The notes beneath the pieces are model-generated. The model was not told the origin of the DNA and did not search any database. It worked only from the letters and a program-made list of their open reading frames with translations. Positions 16,138-25,132 of a stretch of DNA of 64,000 bases are shown here, in pieces. The stretch lies in contig NZ_CP081870.1 of assembly GCF_022170785.1 (NCBI RefSeq), positions 608,001-672,000 on the forward strand, read 5' to 3'. This DNA is from Rossellomorea marisflavi (GTDB lineage Bacteria > Bacillota > Bacilli > Bacillales > Bacillaceae_B). The position numbers and the translations under genes are program-made. Every line of letters begins with the position of its first letter. Within the stretch, counting starts at the first letter, position 1.

Positions 16138-17529
16138 ATGGAAGGTTTTCTGGATTGGGTAGGTAAGATATCGGAGTGGCTATGGGGGCCGCCCCTCATA
16201 GCCATATTGGGACTAACAGGGTTGTATTTGACGTTCCTTTTAGGCTTCATCCAGTTCCGGTACCCGCTCTACATATTCAAGCAAACGATCGGTAGTGTAT
16301 TTAAAAAACCAAAAGGCGAAGGGACGGTCACGCCCCTTCAGGCCCTGACATCGGCCCTGTCCTCTACCATTGGTGCAGCCAATATCGTCGGTGTCCCGGC
16401 GGCAATCATGTTTGGAGGCCCCGGTGCGGTCTTCTGGATGTGGGTTATTGCCATGATCGGAATGGCACTGAAGTTTTCGGAAAGTGTCCTCGCTGTAAGG
16501 TATAGAGAAAAGAATGAACAAGGTGAGTTCGTTGGAGGCCCCATGTATTATATGACAAAGGGACTCAACATGAAGTGGCTGGGAATCTGGTTTGCCTTTG
16601 CCCTGATGATTGAACTGATTCCGAGCGTCATGGTCCAGGGAAATGCCGTGTCTTCAACCGTTCAGGAAACATTTAACGTAGACGGATGGATCACGGGTGT
16701 CATCGTTGCAGCAATCGTCCTTCTCATCGTATTTGGAGGAATCAAGCGGATCGGGAAGGTAACGGAAATCTTCGTACCATTCATGGCTCTTTTCTACGTC
16801 GGTGGGGCCATTGTGATTTTATTCATGAACCTCGGTGCCGTACCTGAATTCTTTCAACTAATTTTCTCCAATGCATTCCAGCCTATGTCAGCAATGGGCG
16901 GATTCGCTGGAGCAGCGATTGCAGAAACGATCCGTTGGGGATTTGCACGTGGACTTTATTCCAATGAAGCAGGACTCGGAACAGCTCCGATTGCCCATGC
17001 TGCTGCTCAGACGGATCATCCGGTCCGACAAGGATTATGGTCGATTGTCGGAATTGTCATCGATACAATGATCGTCTGTACGGCCACGGCTTTTGTTGTC
17101 ATTTCTTCGGGTGTATGGACGGGTGAGAATGCCATGGATGATCCATCCGCTTTGACGACTCAGGCATTTACACAGTACTTTGGCGATTTTGGAGGGATCC
17201 TGGTGACGATTTCCTTGATTTTCTTCGTCCTTTCCACGATTATCGTCATCGTCTTTTATGGGGCGAAGCAGGCGGAATTCCTGTTCGGTCATAAATTCGG
17301 ACAGGCGTTCAAGGTCGTGTATGTGGCTGGGATCATTCTCGGTTCAGTCGGTGCGGCCCAGACGATATGGCAGTTCCTTGACCTTGCGCTTGCCGCAGTA
17401 CTGTTGCCGAATATCATTGCTGTGCTTCTGCTAAGTAAAGAGGTTAGAAGGCTCACGACAGAGTTCTTTACGTCGGATCAGTATTATTTGAAGGATGTTG
17501 GGAAAACGAAAGGGAAGAAAGCTTCTTGA
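16138..17529 (+). CDS. Alanine/glycine:cation symporter, AGCS family (AlsT-like)
   Basis: A 463-residue sodium- or proton-coupled amino-acid symporter with about eleven transmembrane helices. Family motifs include LTSALSSTIGAANIVGVPAA (about 77-96), GGPGAVFWMWVIAMIGM, and RGLYSNEAGLGTAPIAHAAA (about 280-300), which lines the substrate site. It is closest in character to AlsT/GlnT-type carriers. It is monocistronic: a good AAAGGAGAG site precedes ATG 16138, and a strong terminator follows. Alanine, glycine or glutamine are the plausible substrates, but specificity is not readable. Confidence 0.88.
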   Translation: MEGFLDWVGKISEWLWGPPLIAILGLTGLYLTFLLGFIQFRYPLYIFKQTIGSVFKKPKGEGTVTPLQALTSALSSTIGAANIVGVPAAIMFGGPGAVFWMWVIAMIGMALKFSESVLAVRYREKNEQGEFVGGPMYYMTKGLNMKWLGIWFAFALMIELIPSVMVQGNAVSSTVQETFNVDGWITGVIVAAIVLLIVFGGIKRIGKVTEIFVPFMALFYVGGAIVILFMNLGAVPEFFQLIFSNAFQPMSAMGGFAGAAIAETIRWGFARGLYSNEAGLGTAPIAHAAAQTDHPVRQGLWSIVGIVIDTMIVCTATAFVVISSGVWTGENAMDDPSALTTQAFTQYFGDFGGILVTISLIFFVLSTIIVIVFYGAKQAEFLFGHKFGQAFKVVYVAGIILGSVGAAQTIWQFLDLALAAVLLPNIIAVLLLSKEVRRLTTEFFTSDQYYLKDVGKTKGKKAS

Positions 17530-17531
17530 TG

Positions 17532-17566
17532 AAAAGACCCCGTTTTGATACGGGGTCTTTTTTTGT
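17532..17566 (+). terminator. Terminator of the symporter gene
   Basis: AAAAGACCCCG and CGGGGTCTTTT form a perfect stem, followed by T7. Confidence 0.9.
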
Positions 17567-17647
17567 GCGTTCTGATTTTCTATGCCGGTTATCTGTTCCA
17601 CTGCGGATGGGAGGAGTTTTTGAATAATGATCATATGCAACGTGGGT

Positions 17648-17775
17648 CGTTCCGTTCCGCTGCGGGAGCCCGCTTTCCACGGGGCTTGCGTTGAGCCTCC
17701 TCATTCTTGCGGGGTCTCACCCTGCGCGCTATTCCCGTAGGAGTCGGACTCCCTCCGCTACACTTCACTCTGTGA
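17648..17775 (+). repeat. GC-rich hairpin element, copy 3
   Basis: The arms are GGGAGCCCG (17664-17672) and CGGACTCCC (17745-17753), with one mismatch. The scaffold is CTTTCCACGGGG, GAGCCTCCTCATTC, GCGGGGTCTCACC and GTAGGAGTC. Confidence 0.8.
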
Positions 17776-17870
17776 TAGGGGAGGGGCTATGAGGTTCATG
17801 ATTCAGTGGAGATGAATCCACCTACTTGTTTGTGTAGAGCCAATGACAAATGATCATATGCAACGTGGGT

Positions 17871-18000
17871 CGTTCCGTTCCGCTGCGGGAGTCCGCTTTC
17901 CACGGGGCTTACGTTGAGCCTCCTCATTCTTGTGGGGTCTCACCCTGCGCGCTATTCCCGTAGGAGTCGGACTCCCTCCGCTGCACTTCACTCTGTGGTA
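17871..18000 (+). repeat. GC-rich hairpin element, copy 4
   Basis: The arms GGGAGTCCG (17887-17895) and CGGACTCCC (17968-17976) pair perfectly. Otherwise it is nearly identical to copy 3. Confidence 0.82.
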
Positions 18001-18097
18001 GGGGAGGGGGCTAAGGGGTTCATGATTTAGTGGAGATGGATCCACCTACTTGTTTGTGTAGAGCCAATGACAAAAGATGATATGTTGCAACGTGGGT

Positions 18098-18226
18098 CGT
18101 TTCGTTCCGCTGCGGGAGTCCGCTTTCCACGGGGCTTGCGTTGAGCCTCCTCATACTTGCGGGGTCTCAACCTGCGCGCTATTCCCGTTGGAGTCGGACT
18201 CCCTCCGCTGCACTTCACTCTGTGAT
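18098..18226 (+). repeat. GC-rich hairpin element, copy 5
   Basis: The arms GGGAGTCCG (18114-18122) and CGGACTCCC (18195-18203) pair perfectly. It is the last member of the tandem array. Confidence 0.82.
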
Positions 18227-18377
18227 AGGGGAGGGGGCTATGGGGTTCATGTTTCATGAGGAACGCAATCCCACTACATTCCTCATGAATTTATCAGTTA
18301 GTTAGAAGACGTTCCGCCACCATAAGTAAATGACTTTCACACTACTATATAGGACTACCCGCCATATAAGAATCGAA

Positions 18378-18500
18378 GAGTGTATTGAAGTGGAAGGCGC
18401 TTGACTCCAGCGGAAAAGGAGGAGTGGCGAGACCCCGCAGGCACGAGGAGGCTCGACGCCCTCCCCGCAGGAAAGCAAGCGCCTGCAACGAAAAGGAACG
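18378..18500 (-). repeat. GC-rich hairpin element, copy 6, inverted
   Basis: The arms AGGCGCTTG (18395-18403) and CAAGCGCCT (18476-18484) pair perfectly; the sequence differs from copies 3-5. It is embedded in a roughly 245-bp unit (18297-18540) that is repeated immediately downstream with copy 7. Confidence 0.82.
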
Positions 18501-18619
18501 ATTTCGGTCACATTCATCATTCCTCAAAAGCCAACCTTGACTCATGAATTTAGTTAGAAGACTATAAATAAACGACTTTCTCAAAAGGGTATAAGACTAC
18601 CCGTCACATAAATACCGAA

Positions 18620-18712
18620 GAGTGTATTGAAGCGGAAGGCGCTTGACTGCAGCGGAAAAGGAGGAAGGGCGAGACCCCGCAGGAAAGCAAGCGCCTGTAG
18701 CGAAAAGGAACG
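18620..18712 (-). repeat. GC-rich hairpin element, copy 7, internal deletion
   Basis: The arms AGGCGCTTG (18637-18645) and CAAGCGCCT (18688-18696) are intact and perfectly paired. About 28 nt of the loop region, including the GAGGAGGCTCGACG block, are missing relative to copy 6. Confidence 0.78.
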
Positions 18713-18783
18713 ATTCCGGTCACATTCATCACTCCTCAAAAGCCAATCTCCATTAAAAATGGCAATAAGAAAAAAGCCCTACT

Positions 18784-18802
18784 AATAATGATAATCATTT
18801 TC
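18784..18802 (+). promoter_or_regulatory. Fur box 1 of the yclNOPQ operon
   Basis: The 19-mer AATAATGATAATCATTTTC matches the classical Fur consensus GATAATGATAATCATTATC at 17 of 19 positions. It lies just upstream of the -35. Confidence 0.85.
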
Positions 18803-18811
18803 AATTAGTCG

Positions 18812-18839
18812 TTGACAGCTCATCATCCCCTCTTGTAAT
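18812..18839 (+). promoter_or_regulatory. Sigma-A promoter of yclNOPQ
   Basis: TTGACA (18812-18817), a 16-nt spacer and TGTAAT (18834-18839) lie between two Fur boxes. Confidence 0.7.
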
Positions 18840-18850
18840 ATGATTGTTAT

Positions 18851-18869
18851 ACAAATGATAATGATTTTC
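18851..18869 (+). promoter_or_regulatory. Fur box 2 of the yclNOPQ operon
   Basis: ACAAATGATAATGATTTTC matches the Fur consensus at about 14 of 19 positions. It sits over the expected transcription start. Confidence 0.7.
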
Positions 18870-18908
18870 AATTGCAATTAAACAGGAAGGAAAGATTGAG
18901 GGTATGAC

Positions 18909-19871
18909 ATGATCGTGCTACTGAAAAAAAGATACTTATTGATTTTACTGATCCTCCTCTCAGCCCTTTCTTTATTTGTCGGGGTGAGCAGCATCTCGCC
19001 GGCGGATTTACTCAGTGGAAGGACGGATGAGGTGGAGGTGTTCCTGGTCAGCAGGCTACCGAGGCTTGTGGCGATCCTACTGGCAGGAGCGGGGATGAGC
19101 ATTGCCGGCCTCATCATGCAGAGCCTGAGCCGGAATAAGTTTGTATCTCCGACCACGGCGGGGACGATGGATGCGACAAGGCTCGGGATCCTTGTATCGA
19201 TGATCATTTTCGTCGAGGCATCCACGATGGAGAAGCTTCTTGTGGCGTTTGCTTTTGCCATGGCGGGTACATTCCTGTTCATGCAGATCCTCGACCGGAT
19301 CAAGTTCAAAGATGCTGTCTTCATTCCCTTGGTGGGGCTGATGCTCGGGAATGTCCTGTCGTCTGTCACGACATTTTTTGCCTACAAGGCGAATCTCATC
19401 CAGAATATGTCTTCATGGCTGCAGGGGGATTTCTCCCTCATCATGAAGGGAAGATACGAGCTTTTATACATAAGTGTACCGGTCATCATACTTGCCTATC
19501 TCTTCGCCAATCGCTTTACGGTTGCGGGAATGGGAGAGGAGTTTTCGAAGAATCTGGGGATGTCCTACAGAAGTATCGTGAACATCGGGTTGATACTTAC
19601 ATCACTCGTGACGGTAACCGTGATTTTGACCGTGGGGATGATCCCCTTCCTCGGGCTCATCGTCCCGAATATCGTGTCCCTTTTCAAAGGGGATCACCTC
19701 CAGAGAACGCTGCCTCACACGGCCATCGTGGGAGCGATCTTTCTTCTAGTTTGCGATATCCTCGGGAGGATCATTATCTTCCCTTATGAAATCTCCATCA
19801 GCCTGATGGTCGGGGTCATCGGAAGTGCAATCTTCCTCTACATGCTTTTAAGGAGGAAGGGATATGAATAA
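18909..19871 (+). CDS. yclN: Petrobactin ABC transporter permease YclN
   Basis: A 320-residue FecCD-family inner-membrane permease with eight to ten transmembrane helices. It is the first half of the ferric-siderophore channel. Near-identity of motifs with B. subtilis YclN is clear: GLIMQSLSRNKFVSPTTAGT (about 66-85), LIQNMSSWLQGDFSL and TVGMIPFLGLIVPNIVSLF, the last being the ATPase-coupling EAA-like loop. It overlaps yclO by 8 bp. The operon is preceded by two Fur boxes, so it is expected to be expressed under iron starvation. Confidence 0.93.
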   Translation: MIVLLKKRYLLILLILLSALSLFVGVSSISPADLLSGRTDEVEVFLVSRLPRLVAILLAGAGMSIAGLIMQSLSRNKFVSPTTAGTMDATRLGILVSMIIFVEASTMEKLLVAFAFAMAGTFLFMQILDRIKFKDAVFIPLVGLMLGNVLSSVTTFFAYKANLIQNMSSWLQGDFSLIMKGRYELLYISVPVIILAYLFANRFTVAGMGEEFSKNLGMSYRSIVNIGLILTSLVTVTVILTVGMIPFLGLIVPNIVSLFKGDHLQRTLPHTAIVGAIFLLVCDILGRIIIFPYEISISLMVGVIGSAIFLYMLLRRKGYE

Positions 19872-20814
19872 TCGGTCAAAACTGATGCTACTATCGGTCG
19901 CTGCCCTTGCGGCAATAGGGGCTTACCTATTTTACGGCCTGAATGGCAGCTATGAGTATGCCCTGCCGCGGAGAGGGATGAAGGCGCTGGCCATGCTTCT
20001 GACGGGTGTAGCCATTGCCTATTCCACCGTAGTGTTCCAGACAATCACCCATAACAAGATTCTGACCCCAAGCATCATGGGACTTGATTCCCTTTACATG
20101 CTGCTACAGACGGTCATTATTTTCTTCTTGGGGTCGAGTCACTATCTGATTGTGAATAAGAACGCGAATTTCTTTCTATCCATCGCAGCCATGGTCGTGT
20201 TTGCCTTGCTTCTCTATCAGCTCATGTTCAAAGGGAGCAAGCAACCGATCTACTTCCTGCTTCTCATCGGCATCATACTCGGGACGTTTTTCCAGAGTAT
20301 ATCCTCGTTCCTGCAGGTACTGATTGATCCGAATGAATTCCTGAGTGTGCAAGATAAGATGTTTGCAAGCTTCAACAATATCAGTTCCGACCTCGTTTGG
20401 GTGGCGGGGGGTGTCATCATCCTGGTCCTCATATATGGATGGAGGCAAATGGCTGAACTTGATGTGGTATCCCTGGGCAGGGAAACGGCGATCAATCTAG
20501 GTGTTCCGTACGATAAAGTGGTGAGGAGCATGCTTGTCCTGTCGTCGATCCTGATCGCTGTCTCAACGGCACTGGTGGGGCCCATCACCTTTTTCGGTCT
20601 CATCGTTGCCAATTTGAGCTACCAGCTGTTCAAGACGTACCGTCACGGTATCTTGATCGCAGGTGCCGGGATCATCAGCATCATTGCCCTGGTAGGCGGT
20701 CAATGGCTCGTGGAACGGATCTTTACGTTTTCAACGACCCTCAGTGTCATCGTGAACTTTATCGGAGGGCTTTACTTTATCTATCTACTATTGAAGGAGG
20801 CGAAGTCATCATGA
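19864..20814 (+). CDS. yclO: Petrobactin ABC transporter permease YclO
   Basis: A 316-residue FecCD permease that pairs with YclN. The motifs TVVFQTITHNKILTPSIMGL (about 56-75) and ALVGPITFFGLIVANLSYQL (about 238-257) correspond to the FecCD substrate and coupling regions. The ATG is preceded by GGAGGAAGGGAT inside the end of yclN; its stop overlaps the start of yclP as ATGA. Tight overlaps indicate translational coupling and equal stoichiometry of the two permeases. Confidence 0.92.
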   Translation: MNNRSKLMLLSVAALAAIGAYLFYGLNGSYEYALPRRGMKALAMLLTGVAIAYSTVVFQTITHNKILTPSIMGLDSLYMLLQTVIIFFLGSSHYLIVNKNANFFLSIAAMVVFALLLYQLMFKGSKQPIYFLLLIGIILGTFFQSISSFLQVLIDPNEFLSVQDKMFASFNNISSDLVWVAGGVIILVLIYGWRQMAELDVVSLGRETAINLGVPYDKVVRSMLVLSSILIAVSTALVGPITFFGLIVANLSYQLFKTYRHGILIAGAGIISIIALVGGQWLVERIFTFSTTLSVIVNFIGGLYFIYLLLKEAKSS

Positions 20815-21572
20815 TCGAGATCAGGGGGTTATCGAAGAAGTATGGGAAGAAAAAAGTGGTGGCCGATGTGTCGGTCAAGATTCAAAAGGGGCAGATCACT
20901 TCGTTCATCGGTCCGAATGGTGCGGGAAAATCCACGTTACTTTCAATGGTGAGCAGACTCCTGGATTCCGACAGCGGGGAAGTCATCATCGATCAGCATG
21001 ATAGTAAAAAGATCAAATCGAATGATATGGCCAAACGGATAGCTATCCTGAAGCAGTCCAATTTTTTGAATGTACGCTTAACGATCAAAGAACTCGTCTC
21101 ATTTGGCCGCTTCCCCTATTCAAAAGGGAGGCTGACGGAAGAAGATGAAAAAATGGTTCAGCAATCCATTGAGTATATGAATCTGGACGAGCTTCAGGAT
21201 CAGTATCTCGAGGAATTGTCGGGAGGTCAGAAACAGCGGGCGTTCATCGCCATGGTCATTGCCCAGGACACAGATTATATCCTGCTCGATGAACCACTGA
21301 ATAACCTTGATATGAAGCATTCCGTGCAGATCATGAAGATCCTCAGGAAGCTGGTGGATGAGTTGGGGAAGACGGTTCTCATCGTCCTCCATGATATTAA
21401 TTTCGCTTCGGTCTATTCCGACCGGATCGTGGCTATGAAGGACGGAGCAGTCGTCAAGGAGGGACCGACACAGTCGATCATCCAGACGCACTCCCTGAAG
21501 GAAATCTATGATATGGACATACCGGTTCAGCAGATGGACAACTGCAGGATCTGTGTGTACTTCAATTCATAA
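20811..21572 (+). CDS. yclP: Petrobactin ABC transporter ATPase YclP
   Basis: A 253-residue cytosolic ATPase powering ferric-petrobactin import. Walker A is GPNGAGKST (about residues 36-44), the signature is LSGGQKQR (about 136), Walker B is YILLDEP and the switch histidine is in VLHDINFA. Length and sequence fit YclP. ATG 20811 overlaps the yclO stop by four bases; the longer upstream frame lies within yclO and is not used. Confidence 0.93.
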   Translation: MIEIRGLSKKYGKKKVVADVSVKIQKGQITSFIGPNGAGKSTLLSMVSRLLDSDSGEVIIDQHDSKKIKSNDMAKRIAILKQSNFLNVRLTIKELVSFGRFPYSKGRLTEEDEKMVQQSIEYMNLDELQDQYLEELSGGQKQRAFIAMVIAQDTDYILLDEPLNNLDMKHSVQIMKILRKLVDELGKTVLIVLHDINFASVYSDRIVAMKDGAVVKEGPTQSIIQTHSLKEIYDMDIPVQQMDNCRICVYFNS

Positions 21573-21600
21573 AAAACGTATAAAAGGAGAGAGATCAATC

Positions 21601-22536
21601 ATGAAAAAATGGACATTCCTTGCTTTAACACTGGCAATCTTACTTTTACTGGGGGCATGCGGAAAGAAAGAAGAATCCTCCTCTTCGGCTACATCGGATG
21701 ACAAGACAATCACCATCAAACACGAACTGGGAGAAGCGAAAGTAAAAGAAAATCCTGATAAAGTCGTCGTGTTCGACTTTGGTGTACTCGATACGCTTGA
21801 TGAACTTGGTGTTAAGGTGGATGGTGTCCCGCAAGCGGCTGTCCCTCCGTACCTCGAGGACTATAAAAACTCCGATTACACCAATGTCGGCAGTCTGAAA
21901 GAACCCGATTTCGAAGCCATTCATTCCTTGAAGCCCGATGTGATTTTCATCTCTGCACGTCAGGCGGACCTTTATGATGAATTCGCCGATATCGCCCCGA
22001 CGGTATATATCCCTGTGGACAGCACGGATTATGTGAATTCATTTAAAAGCAATATGAATACCATTGCGAAGATCTTCAACAAAGAGGATGAAATGAAGAA
22101 GGAGCTTGCAGAGGTCGATAAAGAAGTGAAAAGCATCCAGGAAGAAACAGTGTCCCTCGATTCCAACGCCCTTGTGATCATGGGAAGTTCAGAGGACATC
22201 AGCGCATTCGGACCGGAGTCCCGCTTCGGGATCATCCATGACGTCTTCGGCTTCAAACCGGCTGACGATGGAATCGAGAAATCTACACACGGTCAGAAGG
22301 TAACCTATGAATATGTGAAGGAGCAGAACCCTGGTATTCTGTTCGTCATCGACCGGGACGCAGCATTCGATCCGAAAGCAAGCATCAAGGAATCGTTCGA
22401 AAATGATCTTGTCAAAAAGACACAGGCCTTTAAAGACGACCGGATCATTTACTTGAATGGAGCTGAATGGTATCTATCAGGTGGTGGTCTTCAATCCATG
22501 AAACATATGATTGAGGATGCAAAGAAAGCATTTTAA
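21601..22536 (+). CDS. yclQ: Petrobactin-binding lipoprotein YclQ
   Basis: A 311-residue substrate-binding lipoprotein of the cluster-8 (FepB-like) type. The signal peptide ends in LLGAC with Cys20 as the lipid anchor, followed by a Ser-rich tether. The mature protein has VVVFDFGVLDTLDELGVKVD and HSLKPDVIFISARQADLYDE, as in YclQ, which binds petrobactin and its catechol precursors in B. subtilis. ATG 21601 has AAAGGAGAGAG upstream. It is the last gene of the operon and is followed by a strong terminator. Confidence 0.92.
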   Translation: MKKWTFLALTLAILLLLGACGKKEESSSSATSDDKTITIKHELGEAKVKENPDKVVVFDFGVLDTLDELGVKVDGVPQAAVPPYLEDYKNSDYTNVGSLKEPDFEAIHSLKPDVIFISARQADLYDEFADIAPTVYIPVDSTDYVNSFKSNMNTIAKIFNKEDEMKKELAEVDKEVKSIQEETVSLDSNALVIMGSSEDISAFGPESRFGIIHDVFGFKPADDGIEKSTHGQKVTYEYVKEQNPGILFVIDRDAAFDPKASIKESFENDLVKKTQAFKDDRIIYLNGAEWYLSGGGLQSMKHMIEDAKKAF

Positions 22537-22592
22537 TCGAGAACCGTAACCCATTTTCAAAAAGGTTGGGACATGAGTGTTTTAGTCATAGT

Positions 22593-22642
22593 AAAACCCG
22601 AATTCATTTGCCAAGATCAGGCATGTGAATTCGGGTTTTTTG
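22593..22642 (+). terminator. Terminator of yclNOPQ
   Basis: AAAACCCGAATTCA pairs with TGAATTCGGGTTTT and is followed by TT. Just upstream is AAAGGTTGGGACATGAG, a word I associate with other Firmicute intergenic regions. The rest of the 22537-22932 gap shows only the psuK promoter. Confidence 0.85.
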
Positions 22643-22866
22643 TGTATTTCATTGTATCTAGCGGTTGATTGGAGTGCAAGAATCCTGGGGGAGGTGTTGC
22701 TGATACGAGAAGGCTCAGAGGCTACCCACGAGAATCATGAACGGTTTAATGAACATGGAATAGTAACTTTGGTTTTGCCCAATCTCTTTTTTTGTGAAAA
22801 CAAACGCGTGAATCGCGCTTTTATTCCACTAATTCTATATTTTAAAAAATATTTCTAAATTCAGAC

Positions 22867-22895
22867 TTGTTTATTTATGGACAAAAGTTTAAAAT
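22867..22895 (+). promoter_or_regulatory. Sigma-A-like promoter of psuK-psuG
   Basis: TTGTTT (22867-22872), a 17-nt spacer and TAAAAT (22890-22895) lie 37 bp before the psuK start. Confidence 0.5.
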
Positions 22896-22932
22896 ATTAA
22901 CAAATGTTACATTTTTTATAGGGGTGGAGTGA

Positions 22933-24027
22933 GTGAACGAAAAAGAGAAGCTGTTGCTTACCTACATAGAAGAGAATCCTTTCATGACCCAGCAGGAAAT
23001 ATCCGAGCGGAGCAATATGTCCAGATCGGCTGTGGCAGGTCATATATCGAATCTCATGAAGCAAGGGAAGATCCTTGGACGCGCCTATGTCCTTCCAAGG
23101 AGAAAAGGCATCACCTGTATCGGCGGAGCCAATGTAGACCGGAAGTTTCAGTTCATCGACCGGATGATTCCGGAAACGTCCAACCCGGCAACGACAGAAC
23201 AAACGACAGGCGGCGTGGCCAGGAATATCGCTGAGAATCTGGGGAGGCTTGGGAGTGAAGTCAATCTAGTGACAGTGGTTGGGGAGGATACGGAAGGAAG
23301 CTGGATCCTTGACCAAACGAAGACGCATGTCGATATATCTGCTTCCCAGAGGTTGAGTGAAGCGACGGGTACCTATTCGGCCATCCTGGATGTGGACGGG
23401 GAGATGATGTTCGCCCTCGCAGATATGAATATCTACGAAAAGATCGATATCCCGTTCATTGAAAAACGGTGGGCCATCATCGGGTCATCGGAGATGGTGA
23501 TGCTGGATACGAACTTCCCGCCTGATGTAATCGAATACATCATCAGACGATGCGCATCGGAAGGGGTACCGTTGACGATCATCCCGGTATCAGCTCCCAA
23601 AGTGAAGCATCTTCCCGACTCATTGGAAGGAGTCACCTGGTTCATCTGCAATAAAGGGGAAGCAGAGATGTACCTCGACATGGAGATTGAAACGGAAGGC
23701 GACTTCTTTAAAGCGGCGAAAGCCATTACACAGCGTGGTGCTGAACGGGTGGTCATCACAAGAGGTGAGATGGGTCTGATCTACTACACAGCCTATCAGG
23801 AAGCCAGTGCGATCCTGCCACCTAAGGTGGATGTGGCTGATGTGACGGGGGCAGGGGACGCTCTTGTTGCAGGCATCATTTATGGCTATTTGAGAGGATC
23901 GGATACCGACGGTTCCTGTCGGATCGGCGTTTCCTGCTCCACCATTACGATCCGTTCTCATTTTACTGTATCCCCGACTTTGAATCAGGGGAATCTGCAA
24001 GAAGAATTCAGCAGTTATTTTAACTAA
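22933..24027 (+). CDS. psuK: Pseudouridine kinase, PfkB family, with N-terminal HTH
   Basis: A 364-residue protein. The N-terminal winged-helix segment (1-55) has TQQEISERSNMSRSAVAGHI. The PfkB sugar-kinase fold starts at GITCIGGANVDRKF and carries the second PfkB signature DVTGAGDALVAGIIYGYL, with the catalytic Asp, near residue 304. The neighbouring psuG identifies the substrate: PsuK phosphorylates pseudouridine to its 5'-phosphate, which PsuG splits. The start is GTG, preceded by GGGGTGGAG. The DNA-binding extension suggests this kinase may also regulate its own operon, as assumed for similar HTH-PfkB fusions. Confidence 0.88.
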   Translation: MNEKEKLLLTYIEENPFMTQQEISERSNMSRSAVAGHISNLMKQGKILGRAYVLPRRKGITCIGGANVDRKFQFIDRMIPETSNPATTEQTTGGVARNIAENLGRLGSEVNLVTVVGEDTEGSWILDQTKTHVDISASQRLSEATGTYSAILDVDGEMMFALADMNIYEKIDIPFIEKRWAIIGSSEMVMLDTNFPPDVIEYIIRRCASEGVPLTIIPVSAPKVKHLPDSLEGVTWFICNKGEAEMYLDMEIETEGDFFKAAKAITQRGAERVVITRGEMGLIYYTAYQEASAILPPKVDVADVTGAGDALVAGIIYGYLRGSDTDGSCRIGVSCSTITIRSHFTVSPTLNQGNLQEEFSSYFN

Positions 24028-24045
24028 ATTGGAGGAATGAAAATC

Positions 24046-24981
24046 ATGGATTTGACATCATATTTGGAGTTTTCTAGAGAAGTAGAAGAGGCGCGCCAAT
24101 CAGGACAAGCCATCGTGGCGCTTGAGTCAACGATCATTTCCCACGGGATGCCATATCCCCAAAACGTGCAGATGGCAAGGGAAGTGGAAGACATCATCCG
24201 CGCAAAGGGTGCTGTACCAGCCACCATTGCCATTTTGAACGGTAAAATCAAGATTGGTCTCTCAGATGAAGAATTGGAGTATCTGGGTCAGGCAAAGGAT
24301 GTCATCAAAGCGAGCCGAAGGGATCTTCCTTACATCCTTGCTTCGAAAAAAGACGGAGCAACGACGGTTGCAGCGACCATGATCTGTGCAGAACTTGCCG
24401 GAATCGCCGTCTTCGTAACAGGTGGAATCGGTGGTGTCCACCGTGGTGCCGAAACGACGATGGATATTTCTGCAGACCTTGAAGAGCTGTCCATGACGAA
24501 TGTGGCAGTCGTATGTGCCGGTGCCAAATCGATCCTGGATATCGGATTGACGATGGAATATCTGGAAACAAAGGGTGTACCGGTACTAGGGTTCGGCACA
24601 GCTAAACTTCCAGCATTCTATACTCGATCCAGTGAATTCGATGTGAATTACAGGGTCGATACCCCGGAAGAAACGGCGGGCGTATTGAAGGCCAAGTGGG
24701 ATATCGGCTTGAACGGAGGGGTGGTCATTGCCAATCCGATTCCGGAAGAGCATGCAATGGATGAAGCTGAAATCACGGCAATGATCGAAAATGCGCTGAA
24801 AGAAGCGGAAGAACAGCACATCAAGGGAAAAGATAGCACGCCGTTCCTTCTTGGGAAGGTAAAAGAGCTGACAGAAGGTAAGAGCCTGACAGCCAATATC
24901 GCCCTTGTAAAACATAATGCCGAAGTGGGCGCGGAGATCGCCGTTCACTATGCGGCCCAAACCCAGCAGCAAACCGTTTGA
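24046..24981 (+). CDS. psuG: Pseudouridine-5'-phosphate glycosidase PsuG
   Basis: A 311-residue cytosolic enzyme that reversibly cleaves the C-glycosidic bond of pseudouridine 5'-phosphate to uracil and ribose 5-phosphate. Family motifs are [17 protein letters not shown] (about 25-41), GATTVAATM near residue 103, and [20 protein letters not shown] (about 123-142). [20 protein letters not shown] lies near 155. It follows psuK by 18 bp with GGAGGAATG before ATG 24046. The pair degrades pseudouridine from RNA turnover. Confidence 0.94.
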   Translation: MDLTSYLEFSREVEEARQSGQAIVALESTIISHGMPYPQNVQMAREVEDIIRAKGAVPATIAILNGKIKIGLSDEELEYLGQAKDVIKASRRDLPYILASKKDGATTVAATMICAELAGIAVFVTGGIGGVHRGAETTMDISADLEELSMTNVAVVCAGAKSILDIGLTMEYLETKGVPVLGFGTAKLPAFYTRSSEFDVNYRVDTPEETAGVLKAKWDIGLNGGVVIANPIPEEHAMDEAEITAMIENALKEAEEQHIKGKDSTPFLLGKVKELTEGKSLTANIALVKHNAEVGAEIAVHYAAQTQQQTV

Positions 24982-24987
24982 TCCAGC

Positions 24988-25016
24988 AGCCTGAGCCACA
25001 GCAGCTCAGGCTTTTC
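24988..25016 (+). terminator. Terminator of psuK-psuG
   Basis: AGCCTGAGC and GCTCAGGCT form a 9-bp stem, followed by TTTTCT. Confidence 0.85.
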
Positions 25017-25132
25017 TGTGTGAAGGCCCAATGGTATTTCATTTAGATGGAAAAATCAGTCGAATGCTCCTTAACTCCTGTTGCAAGGTGGAGTAGAATA
25101 GGGGTATAAACTGATGATTAAAGGAAGGTAAT

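Larger units (their letters stand above)
17628..18256 (+). repeat. Tandem array of three ~225-bp units
   Basis: Unit starts are at 17628 and 17851 (both TGATCATATGCAACGTGGG) and near 18078 (a variant). Each contains one GC-rich hairpin element followed by a tail with GAGATGRATCCACCTACTTG and TGTGTAGAGCCAATGAC; the third unit lacks the tail. Periods are about 223 and 227 bp. There are no credible genes in the 17567-18783 gap. Confidence 0.85.

Noticed and set aside
17628-18712. Possible CRISPR array
   Set aside because: The units are about 225-245 bp with long conserved bodies and no short regular repeats with unique spacers; no cas genes are near.
22625-22858. 77-codon ORF after yclQ
   Set aside because: It begins inside the yclNOPQ terminator hairpin, lacks a ribosome site and has no recognisable sequence.
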